Notes under the pieces: generated by a model
What the model saw: the letters and a program-made list of their open reading frames with translations, nothing else
Told to the model about the DNA's origin: nothing
Databases searched by the model: none
Shown: positions 9,901-21,526 of the stretch, piece by piece
Layout of the letters: every line of letters starts with the position of its first letter
Numbering within the stretch: the stretch's first letter is position 1
Made by a program: the position numbers and the translations under genes
From: Eopsaltria australis
Taxonomy: Eukaryota; Chordata; Aves; Passeriformes; Petroicidae
Length of the DNA stretch: 64,000 nucleotides
Reading direction: 5' to 3'
Assembly: GCA_034509425.1 (NCBI GenBank)
Contig: JAVTVJ010000011.1
Location: forward strand, 3,534,001-3,598,000

Positions 9901-12900
9901 GTTGCTGATGAAACAGCATTGAGAAGTCAGAATAATACTATCTGTAGTAAGATTCAATGCACAAGCCAGATTAATAACACCTTCTGCAGTGAAACTCAGT
10001 GCAGTAGCTTAGTACCATACTGTGTACTAGTAGCAATGTACCAGTTTAGGTACCATACTGTGGTGAACATAATCAACATTTTAAAAGTTTTGGAGTTAAT
10101 ATTGAGTGGTTGTGTGGGTCAAATGACAATAGGTAGCACACAGCTGCTGGCAGAAATTGATAGTCTAATTTAAGTGTCTGTATTTTTTTTTTTCACTCAG
10201 ACACCTGCTTATTTGGCTTTCAACTGGAAACAGCATGAGGAATTGCATTGTACAAGTTTAGCTCTTGCATACAGTAGGCACTGTCTTGGAAATTACTTGG
10301 TTTAATCTTTCTGTGGCACTAAAATGAACCTGGTCCTATCAGACAGTAGAATGAAACCAATGTTAAACATTTTAATTCCATCAGAATTTTTTTGTCTTTT
10401 GCTCGAGGACAGTGATACAAATGAACTGTAATCCTCTATGAAAAACATTGTTCTAAGGAGATTCCTGAAAGGCCTATATTTTACTGAGCTGAGAGAGGAA
10501 TAGACTTTGCTTTTCACTGAAATTCATTGTGTCATCCATGTTTTTTTGTGTATGGCTTGGTCATCTGGAAAGATAAAAACATAGTGAGGATACAGAATGT
10601 GCAGGATTTGTGCCTTAGCTGTTAAGCATGTCCTGTCTCCATCTCTGGGCAGTAGGTGGTGTAAGAAAAAACACAAGACACGGGCAAATCTTTGGGTTTG
10701 ATCCTTCCCCTAATCTGTCCTCTCAGTTTTCAGCTGCCCCTGGACTGTCTGAAGTCAGAGCTTATATTCAGGTCTCTGTGTGTGGTATCTTCTGAAAGAG
10801 CCACGCAACTTTAGTTATCAAATAGCATTTCCATCTTGGGCATCAAAAAACTTTGCATAAAGCAAGGGCAGCAAGCTCTACATAACCACATGCTGTGTGG
10901 AAAGGATGTGGAGGATTTTGCACTTTCTATGGGTACTCCTTGGTTCTTCTGTTGAGAAACAGAGGCTAACACTGCTATTCCTTCCCCGTGTTTGTGATTA
11001 CTGATTATGGAGAGCTTTTCAGCTGAAAAGCACTTCTTTCATGGTGCCTTCTCCTTCCTTGAGCTGTCCTGAAATCCTGGACATCTCTATCGTCTTGGTT
11101 CCTGTGCAATGTACCTTGCCTTTGCTGAGGGCATAGGATGTATTTGGCTTAGGAGGACAAAAATGGGGCAGCAGCTGACAAGTTCCTTTGCATGTGCTGC
11201 TTTCGTCCAGCTAAAAGAAGTTAATTTCTATGGATTTTCTAGGCCTATGGGATAAGGAAGTATCTCTTGAAAAGGGCATGTTTTCACAATGTCCTTTCTC
11301 TTGAGGGAAGAAGTGGAATATTACTCCCTTGAAGAAGCTTTTAAAGAATTAAGCTCTAGTGTGACTGAAAACTAGAGTTTTGTACCATTGTTGAATGGTT
11401 TGGACAGGAGAGAGAGCTTGTGTATAAAAGCAAAGACTTCTGTTTACATATAAATCTCTTGCTTCTCACCAATGCTAGCAAAGGAAATATACAGGAATTT
11501 CATTGCCCTTTAATGAGGTTTGAGATGAAAATGTTAATTTAAAGAAGGCAAATTTGCCAGACTTGTTACACTTTCAGTAAATGTATTTCTAAGCATGTCC
11601 TGCTACAATCAAACAAAATGTCCAGATTAACTATTTCCCAGTTCATGCTTCTCATTAAAAAAGTGTACTGTGAAGCATTACCACTGCTCAGTAGTTTCTA
11701 CACATATTGCTCATTGCTGTAGAGGTGCATTTATTAACACTGAAGGAGATGAAGAGGAACTACCAGTGCAAAGCTTAGTGGAAAATACATTAAAAAAAAA
11801 ATGGGAAAAGATATGGAAAAATTATGGAACAGGGAAACGCTTTAAAAAACCCAGTTAAATCATTAATACACTAGTATCTTATAGAGTAACCTATCAGGAA
11901 TATCTTAACAAGGATTAAATTAATAGTGGTCCCTATTAATTTGTAGTACTAATGACAGAAAGAGCCACTTTACAGTTCTGATTTTCTTGGAACTGGAAAT
12001 TGCAAGTCAAACCCAGACAGCTCATAGTTCCTGAAAAACTGAACCTAAGTGTGATGTAGTCAGATTATCCCACTGGGAGATCAACCCAAGATCTCAGATG
12101 TGAACTACTTTTAGGATGTCTAAAACCCAGGTGCAATTTTGTGGCTTGGACTCTCACTAAAATCCATATTTTAAAGTAGCATTAACAGGTGGATTAAAAT
12201 TTGTAAAGCTTTGCACCCCTGAGAGAGTTTTTCCTAGTGCCTTGCTGTTTTAAATCCTTTTTTTTCATATGTTTGTCCCTGTGTGAAGGAGACTTTCTGC
12301 CTCAAAAAATATGGTTACACAGAGGTTTCATAACCAATATTTGCTAGTCTCCTGGCTTTACTCAGATGTTTATTATCTCTATGAATATGACCTTGGTCCA
12401 TCCCAAACTCTCTCATCTTCATTATAGCCTCTCACATAGTTTTGATTTTTTTCACCTTCTCCTTGTGCAAGCATCTCACCTTTTTACTTTGGATAAGGTC
12501 TTTGAGGAAAATTAGCCCTTAATTGTATTTCTTTCAGATATTTTTAAGTCCTCTCCACCACTTTGAATAATTAGCTAGTGACCATGAGCAGAACAACTAC
12601 ACAGGCTTATTTTATTAATGATATAATAGGTATTTAGGATGGATGAAGGATAGGCTGATGGACTAGCCTTTGTTTTATTGGGCACGAGCTGTATATATTA
12701 TTGTTTTCCCACTTTCTGCTAATTTACAGGAGCAGAACAATAGCAGAAGTAAAGAAATGCAGAGGCCGTAAAGCAACTGTGATTGATTAGGTAAAGACAG
12801 CAAAATCAGCAAGAGGATTTAGAAGACCTAGGAACAAATGTTATCCTTTTCATTTGTTTTGAGGATCATTTGAGGATAATGCTTGCTTGAGGATAAAATG

Positions 12901-14940
12901 GTTTGTGTGAGATTGTGCTGTTAAAGCAGGACTCCTCAGCTTCCAGGGAAATTTTCTGGATAATATTGCTGAGCATTTCTTATTTGAGTTGGTAGGGAGT
13001 TGTTTCCAGGTCCTGGCCTTTTCTGTTCATTTAGGTGCTATGTATCTTTTTGAAGCTTTTGGCCATGGCTGCAGAAGAGATCCCAGAGAAATGCAAAACC
13101 TGTGTGGATGCAAGGCATGCCCCATGTGTCCATACCCACAGCAAGGTACAGACATAGTAAACCTGTGGTTTTGATCTTGCCCACTTCTGATTCACCTTGT
13201 TTACCTTTGAGCTCACTTTTGATTGCCTAGCTTAGAGACATTATTGTATGAGAGGATTGTAACATGCCACTCCAGTGCAACATGCTCCAGGGTTTCTGCT
13301 GACCAGGGACATAAGTAGCAGAGCCAGTGACTATGTGTTACTAAACCCTGTGTTCTGAAGTGTTGAGCTCTGGCTATATGCACAAAGTTTTGAAACATGG
13401 CAGAGATTAATTCTTTTATCCTTGAAACTCGTAGCATGGTATCTTCCATGGAACAGGGAATCTGACAGCAGTATGGGATTATTTTACAGCAAATAAGTCA
13501 TTATGGAGTGTTTTTATGGAAGAACCACATTTTTTGAAGGTGATCTTATTTTGTTTTCAAACTGGACTTTAAACTCTGATAATGTTTGTGGAATAGTGAA
13601 AATACAAGAGAAAGTTATTGTAGTTTCCTATGTAATACGTATCTGGGGAAAATAAAGCAGTTTACTCATGGTAGGGGAAATTTGCAGCAAAGTAGTGGGA
13701 AAAGAGGAATCATGATTTTCTGTTCTAGTATATTTCCTCATTTTGATAAGTCTTTGCAGTTTACATGAAATGATGTATCTGAAGCATTAGTGACATGGAG
13801 ATGAATCCAGTGATTTGTGTGCCACAGATGATACTCTCTTCTGACTGAAAGTTTTCTGTGAAAGTATCTCTTTGAAGACATTGGTTTTCTTAGCACTTCA
13901 ACATCATGCATGTTGGTTTTGACCATTGCCATACACCATTGATGAAAACACTCTTTAAGGTGTTCCTCAAGATAGTTAAATAAATATGGTGCTCTCATTA
14001 AAAATAAAAAAGTCTTTAAGCACAATGAGAAAAAAATAACATAAATATATGAAGGTGAATATCATGGTAGATTAACTGTAGGGTTACTAAGTTTCATGTT
14101 AAGGCAACTCAGTTTCTCTCAGATGCTGGATGAGAATGATTTTATTCCAGTTGTGCCAGCTGCCACCTGAATGAAAGTGGAGATAGAAGTTTTGGACTTA
14201 ATAACCAAAGCAGAAATAGGCGGTACATTGTGCAGTCTGGGTTAAAATCTTCAAAAAAAGTATCAGGAGAAACAGCAAAGCAAGGGTTTGTTATGTTTTC
14301 TGAAGCTCCTTTTCCTTGGATTTCAGTGGCTGTTTGGAGTAACTATGGTCTCGGATGGCTGCCAAAAAGAACACCTGTTAATAGATTTAAGGGAGAAGAT
14401 GAGCAGAAGATAAATACTAAGCCCTTGTAGTCATATATGTAGGTTAAAAATTTGGGGGTGGAACTTGCTGAAGTTGGAACAAAAGTAAGTCACAATGTGA
14501 TGTTAGTACATTAGGTGAGTTTTTATCAGGGGCTATGTGGATGATACATGAATAGTGTGGGATGCTCTCTCTCCCACTTATTCTCAGAGGGAGATGAAAA
14601 ACCAGAATGACAAAAGAAATTTTAAAGTAAATAATAAAGGGATTAAAAGAGTATGTAGTCATTTAGACAGGTTAGTGATAGAGAGTCCTACAGGCAAGCA
14701 GAATTTAGAAATTGTTGAAGCTATTTATCAATTGAAGAGCAAATAGATCTGAAATTTAAGGGCATTTTCATGGAAAACATCTATTTCTAGAAGTGTTTCT
14801 TTCCAAGGACATATAAGAGAGTTATATTTGAGAGTCTAGCTTCTCTCAATTTATTCCATTTATAGCTATCTTGCTAAAGGTGAGATATCCTTGTAAACAT
14901 TTCTTTGCTATTATAAATGAAGGTGCTCCTGCGCTCCCCT
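6950..14940. other. Intronic stretch, nothing recognised
   Basis: AT-rich sequence past the island edge. I see no CR1 end, LTR, long tandem repeat or frame with a recognisable domain. A short poly-T tract lies at about 10182-10193. Old, diverged repeats could be missed by eye. Confidence 0.55.
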
Positions 14941-14944
14941 GAGT

Positions 14945-15234
14945 TTACCAGCTGTCACTGCACAGCTCTGAAAATGTGGCCTCCAGGGTGACCTTAGACT
15001 GAGTGTCCAGGGCCTCCTGCATTCCTGCTGTCATGTGGATGCACTGAGAGCCTCCTGTCTGGCAGCCCTGGATGGTTTGGACCTGCATGGGTGTGTGGAG
15101 TCCTACATGTGCTGCAGCTGCCTGGGCTAACACCTGCTGGATCACCTGCAGGAGAGATGATGGCACAGGAGCTGGCTTGTGAGGGTGGCCCTCAAGATAA
15201 ACTGAAACAGCCTGTGTAGTTGCCACAGCAACTG
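14945..15234 (-). pseudogene. Orphan exon-like coding block, family not recognised
   Basis: On the minus strand an unbroken frame of about 96 codons ends in TAA at 14945-14947. It is preceded at 15235-15240 by a pyrimidine-rich tract ending CCCCAG, a convincing 3' splice acceptor. Within the block, third codon positions favour G and C, unlike the surrounding AT-rich intron. The predicted peptide is rich in Gln, Ala and Val (for example LLQVIQQVLAQAAAAHVGLH) and ends ELCSDSW. This composition resembles activation regions of transcription factors, but I cannot name a family. It could be the last exon of an antisense gene, a duplicated exon, or a decayed copy. No upstream partner exon is evident, and a retrocopy would not normally keep an acceptor. 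Confidence 0.35.
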
Positions 15235-15289
15235 CTGGGGAGAGGAGGAAATGTATTATCCCCCTCCAAACTGTTTTACAGTACAACTT

Positions 15290-18200
15290 TTAAAATGCAG
15301 ATGATGTACTTCTATAGATCTTGAATCTATAAATCTGTAAATCTTTGTATAAGACACCGTGTCCTGGGTGGTACAAAGTTTAGAAGAAGGTACTATAGAT
15401 TCAGGTTAATTTGCATTTTTCTTCCAATAGCTTATTACGTTCACAGTCAAACAGGTCAGGAATGTTGGGTGGCATTCAGTCCTTGTAGATGGCCATAAAT
15501 TTGCACCAAGAAATCCACTCTGGAGATCTTCAAGTAACTTCAAAGTGAAAGCCAGTCTCTTCTTCTCGTTAACAGATGGCAAATCAGAATTGTGAGTAAG
15601 AACTGTCCACCTTCAGTTTGGCATTGATATCCTTCTCCCACCTTAAACTCCTCCTAGTTGTTCAGGAACATAAGACTGAATTTATATTGCTTAATTATAA
15701 AGGGCCAGGGATTGATCCAAGTCCAAATGGCTCTGGCTGGCTCATGTCCACACCACTTACAGTTACCACCCTCCCTGGCAGATTTAGCTTGGAGAGAGCT
15801 CGCTGAGGTGGTGCCTGGAACTTAAGGAAGAGTGTGGATGACTAGGGCTCTTGCACTTTAATTTAACAATCTGAACATTGCCAAAGATGATTAGAAAAAA
15901 CCATTCACTCCCAGTAAGGAAAGTTAAGGCAAGCTCTGCTTGTAGGGTGTTTTACTTCTGCCCCCAGCTTCAGAGGGGAACTGTATCTGGACTAATAACA
16001 GCATAACACCATCCTGGACAAGCTAAGGGGTTATAAGATCTTCAGTAAAGTGGATGAATCCCAGCTTCATCCTTTGAGGAGGGAGCACCTAGAAAGGGGC
16101 TTCCTATGGGCCCTTGGTTAATCTTGTGCAAAGCTGGTGGAGGAAGGAGAGCAGAGTGTACCTGCTTCCCAGCAAGTCTGGCAGCTGAGCAGCAGAGACT
16201 GGAGCCTGCAGGGAATGAATCAGAACAAGCTTCTGAGGAGGATGAACCAGACAAGGAAGGAAAGCTCAGTCTTGCTGGGGAAAAGAACATATCTCCCCCT
16301 TTTTTCTCTCTTTCACAAGAAGAAGATGGAGTTTCAGGGTAAGGGAGAGTTGAAGGACAGGACATTTCCTCTGTGTCTGAATAAAATCTTATTTCTTCTG
16401 CTTCACTGTCTTGTACTTCCTTTCCTTCTCACTCACTTGTCTGGGATCACCCCTTCATTTGTGTGAGCATGTGCAACAAAACTTGTCAGCACTACCAGTC
16501 ATCTCACTGACCTGTTTTTACTGCACACCCACTTTCTATTTGCTGAGCTACATGCAGGCATCAACCTGCATTGTTGCTGCACATACTTCTTGATCTTCCT
16601 TTAATTAAAGGATATGTATTTCTCCCTACATGGCCACCAGTTGCTCTCTTCCCTTATATAGTTGTGAAGAGATGAGTAAAGAAAGTTTTTTCTGATTATT
16701 GACGCTTTAAACATGTTGGCAGACTAAATCTGGGCACAGTCTGTGAATTTAAAGGGTCTGGCTTATAGTCTGACAGCATGGTCCAGAATATTTATGTGTT
16801 AATTAATGAAAATTAGACAGCATAAAGCAGTTTGCATTTGGTTTTTGGTTGGGTGGGTTTTTTTTACTAGCTTTAGGAAAAATCAGTTTGTGGCACTTGG
16901 AATCCTTTGATTATTTTCTGTGAGGATGTACAAGATATATTTACTCTTGCACTTAATGCTAAATGTGTAAAGATTGAATTTAAGCAGTATATTCTTTTTT
17001 CATTAATGCCTTGAAGACCCCTTAAGGTGACTGTTCCTTTAGAAGTTGAATATCTGAGGAAACTCAAGTATCACTGCTTAATCTCAGGCTAAGAAGGGTG
17101 TTGCATTTAACAGGGATTTTTATGTTTTCATTGCTTACAATAAAAGCAGTTATGGAAAGCTGTGATGATGGGACACAGTTATGTTTTGCATTAAAATAAG
17201 GCACAGTGTGTGACTGTATTCAGGCTGTTAGCTTGTTAGGAAAAGCTGGGATTTCTGAAACTATTCTAAACACTCAGAATTTGGAAAGCAAGTCAAATCT
17301 TCTAAGCCAGTAAAGTCTTTTTAGCAGTAGAGGAATAAACAACTTTCAGTATAAATACTTCTCAGTGTATTAGGTATCTTGGAAACTGTTTCTTCTGTTA
17401 GTAGAACATTAATGTAACATGTCTAGGACTTTTCATATGGATTGGTAATTAAGACAATTTGGGCCAGACTAACTGCATTGAGGTTCTTTTCAGGAGTGAA
17501 AGTACTTTATTTTCAGTCCTTCTTCTAGGCTGGAGAAATTCAGTTTTTTTGGTGTCTCCACATTTCTAGTGCTTTTTCCTTTTTTCATGGTGACTGTAAG
17601 CACCACCTTCAATCCTTCTTCTAGGAAGTTTCCTGCTATTTGCTGTACGTGGCAGTGCTCCACTGTCCTATTTGGGTCATCAAAGACCTCCAAAGATGTG
17701 TTTTACAGGAGGATAAAGGAAGCATTCTCTCCATGGCCAGAACATGGTACTGTTCTTGTGGTGTTAAATGATCTTTGCTCTCAGAATGAAAAAAAGGGAG
17801 AGGTTTTTTGTCCTTGGCATACTGCTTTCGGCTTTTTAAAATCTAGCTAGATTTAAGTACTCAAATCCTTTCTTGCTAATCCACCACTCCATGGCCTCTC
17901 TAAGGGAAGGCCCCTGTTTCTGTGGAAGACAAAATTTTCCTGTACAGATGAAATAATTCTGTCCTTAATCTTCTATTATTTGAGTAATTCTTACAACATC
18001 AGCTTCAGTCTGCTTCATCTTCTTGGCATTTTATCTTACAGTGACTAATTTGCAGAACAAGCATACCTTCCCCTGTTTGCACTCAAGGGCATTAACTAAT
18101 CTGGTTAACAAACTAATCCAGGTCTAGAGAAAACAAATAGAACAAGCAGCAAATGAACAGCTGAGACTGAACAACAATTTCCTTCCATGTGGACATGGTT

Positions 18201-19449
18201 CTCTTGGGTTTTCCTCTGGAGAGAACTAGGCTTGTTCTCGGAACACCAAAGCTCTTGGTTTTGTCATTGCTCAATTAGGTACAGGCAACAGTGAAAACCA
18301 GAACAAACTGGAGGTTACACAAATAGATTTCAGAAGTCTCAATGTGTCTTCATTGAAGGACCTCGAAGCAAATTTATTAAATGAAAGCTGACTTGGCAGG
18401 AAGTTCCAATCCTTTTGAAAAATACTTCTAAAAAAAGGAATATCAGAGAATGAAAGTTCAAACTGCCTACATTGCAGTATACAAATTAGTCACCTGGTAG
18501 TCTCCTTGTCCCTGGAACATGGCACTGATGTTTTCTTCCTCAGAGGTATGTACAGTACCCTAAGTCCCTGACAGAGTACTACCATTTTTTTAAAGTTTTT
18601 TTTTGTTTTTGATCCAATACAGAAAGATCTGACTAGTATAGAAATATGTGGCATTGGTAGATCTTAGCAGTACTTTTTGAAGAATAGTTCTAAAAATATT
18701 CATTCTTTTGAGGTTAGATATAGTGGTGAGTATGCAAAGCTTCTGATAGAGCGTTGGTGGAAAGGCTAGTATGTAAAGTGCTGCACGCTAGACTGCAATA
18801 CTCAATAATTATGAAATAAAGGTCCATCACTGAAACAAAATTCAGCTATTCTTGCTTTAAGTTCATAGATATTTACCTAGTAGGGCAGTTAAGCAAAAAA
18901 ACTCCCTTCTATTAGTGTGGTACCCTCTGCAAGTCCGTGCTAAGCCTTTTGAACTGAGAATACACTGAAACAGGCAGTGGGGGTAGTGAAACTGTTTCCT
19001 GGAGGGTTCAGAGGAACCAATTATATGCAATTTGTTTAAATTAGTGGTGAGCAGTTCTACATTAACCATTGTCTTAGTGCTAGTAGGTAGGAGTGTCCAG
19101 AGTGTGGCACTTTGCATACTCAACTCGAATCAGCGCTTTCAACACACTCAGTGCTTTCACAGCAAAAGGATGGAGCTGAATCTTTTCTGCTCAGATATTT
19201 CTACAAGCTCTTCTCTTTTTCTGTTTTGTTCTGAGCAAATTGTTACTACTCTTTGTACAAGATAATAAATTAGCTGTTGCTCTTATATTTCCTTTAATAA
19301 CCCTATTAAAAGGCACCATTTCTGTCAGAATATTGCATGGCTAATGACTGGGCAGGTTGTTCTTGCCCCTCGATGCAGTTGCCTAATTAGAGATTATCCT
19401 GCTGCACAGCACTTTAAACTGTGTTTAGTTTTCTTTGCCCACAGAGGAC
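15290..19449. other. Intronic stretch, one weak exon-like frame
   Basis: Mostly unique-looking AT-rich sequence. An open plus-strand frame from 16058 to 16342 encodes an acidic Glu-rich segment (SEQASEEDEPDKEG) and runs into a GTAAGG donor-like site at 16339. It has no family match that I know and is probably chance. Confidence 0.45.
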
Positions 19450-19590
19450 ATAGAATCACAGAACAGTTTGGGTTGGAAGGGACCTCTGGAGATCATCTAA
19501 CTCCTCTGCCAAAACAGGATCTCTTAGAGTGTGTTGCACAGGATCATGTCCAGTCAGGTTTTGAATACCTCCAGAGATGGAGGTATTGAA
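19450..19590 (-). mobile_element. CR1 LINE 3' fragment, antisense
   Basis: Begins with a tagaatcacagaac-type terminus followed by the hallmark GGGTTGGAAGGGACCTCTGG, which is the reverse complement of the CR1 3' end. The following text (tccagtcaggttttgaatacctcc) also matches CR1. The right border is vague and the element may extend further in diverged form. Confidence 0.8.
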
Positions 19591-21471
19591 AATTGTTTTT
19601 GCCACTGCCATGACGTCTACTGCAGTCCATCTACTTATTCTCCTCCTTCTGCTTTCATCTCTCTCCCCATCTTCCTTTCAGATAAATTTTTTAGAGAAAG
19701 AGTGAAAATCCTGCTTTACAGCACCCAGTGGGGAAATTTTTTCACCTGGGGATGGGATTTGGAGCAAAGTTTCCTCACTACTCTCTCTGCTTTTGTGGGT
19801 ACAGTACAAAGCTCCTGTTGGTTCACATCCTTCGCTGTAGTGCAGTGCCTCAGCAGCACTGTGCGTTTCCCTGTATTTCAAATTGTGATGGATTTAAAGG
19901 AGCCAAGAGCTAGGACACTTCTGCTGTGCTCCATTAGAGAACTCATGGTCTTGCTCCTGTTTTCCTTTAGTTCCCAGAGGAAGTCACCAGTGACAGCTTT
20001 CAACACCTTAGTGGCAGTGACCATCTTTTGAGCACAGCATGTGGCCCCATCACCTGATGAGTTTCAGCATGGAGGTGTTTCCTTAAGCCTTTTCCTTAGG
20101 GGTGAAGAGGTTTTGAACTTTGAGTTTATGGTACTGTGGGGCAAGTACTGCCCTTCTGAGAACAAGATCTACTCAGAACAAATTAGGGTGTATTTGAATA
20201 ACAGATGGGGTGGGAGAAAAATGTTTCTGAAGTTTCTCTAGAGCGTGCACAAGATCTGCTCAGTGTACCATCCAGCCTGAGTGCAGAGGGATTTGTGTGA
20301 GTGGAGTAGAGGGAGGAAAGAACAAAGCCAGTAAATCCATTGGTACCCAGACGTTCAGCAAATGAGCTTCACATTTTGTGGCTGAGAATCAAAATTTTTG
20401 GGTCTTATTACTGGAAGTTCTTCTCTTCTTCAAAATGTGAAAAAAATTAGGGTTTTTTTTTATCATAAAGAGCCTTTCTGCTCTTTTGTGTACTATACTA
20501 AGAGTATTCACAGTATGCTCCTCTTCCTTTCTGCTCTTCCCAGCTCATGGGTACCATAAGACTGTTACTACTTGCTAAAGGACCTTTTTTTTGATTATTT
20601 TTCATCACGCGACAGCCATTTCAGTTGAGTCCCCTCAACTTTGCTCCGTTTTTGGCAATACTGTAATGAGGGTTTAAGGAGATAATGTCTAAAGAGAAAC
20701 CAATTATCATATTTATGATGGATGTACAAAGAGCTCTCGGAGAACAATTTTGGTATTACTTCCCTGATACCTCACAGTTTGGCACGTACAAAGAAGCATG
20801 AAGAATTTTTCAGTGGATGCGGGTTCAAGTAGATTTTGGGCTTTTTGCAGGCAATTTTTAGTTCAAAAATTCTAGTGATAATCTGAGAAATAAGTAGGTT
20901 AATACATTATACAAGTTCTGCTGTTAACAGATCTCAAAATGCTCCTAAAGGTACAGTGTAATGCTAGTAGTGGGCTAAGGCTCAGGGCCTAGTTGTCATG
21001 TCTTGGAACATCAGCTGTGTTACAAAAATTTCCATTTGTTTGGGAGCTTCAAACCAAAGGTCTTTTCATAAGTGTGAACATTGCCCTTGGCTTGGATGAG
21101 TCTTGGGGAGAAAATTTTCCTATGATTATTTAATGAATCAGATCTATTCAGTCAGCAACAATATGAAATGGAAGGTGCCACTTGCCTGGTTGGTTTTTAT
21201 GGTTAGTATTGCCATCCAGTTTCTTAACCAGCCTTTCCCAATTGTATATTTTTACCAGTGCATTTCAGTATGTTGAGTAGTTCAATGATGAGCTCAGTCA
21301 TTCAAAAATCATACTAATTCAATAATAGCAGGCTCAAGGCCTGACTGTGTCTCAGACTTTAGCCAATGAAGATGCTAACTACAAATTCACTGTTTTTGAG
21401 ATGAATTGTTTCTGTAGATAATCCAGTTATTTGATTTATCCTTGAGAAACAGAAATTATTATTTCTGAGTG
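19591..21471. other. Intronic stretch, nothing recognised
   Basis: AT-rich sequence with modest open frames on both strands around 19530-20240. None has recognisable protein features. Part of it may be a diverged continuation of the preceding CR1 fragment. Confidence 0.45.
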
Positions 21472-21526
21472 AATTCTATTCTATTCTATTCTATTCTATT
21501 CTATTCTATTCTATTCTATTCTATTT
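21472..21526. repeat. (TTCTA)n pentanucleotide microsatellite
   Basis: About ten uninterrupted copies of TTCTA (complement TAGAA). The purity suggests a length-variable locus. No gene overlaps it other than the intron. Confidence 0.95.
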
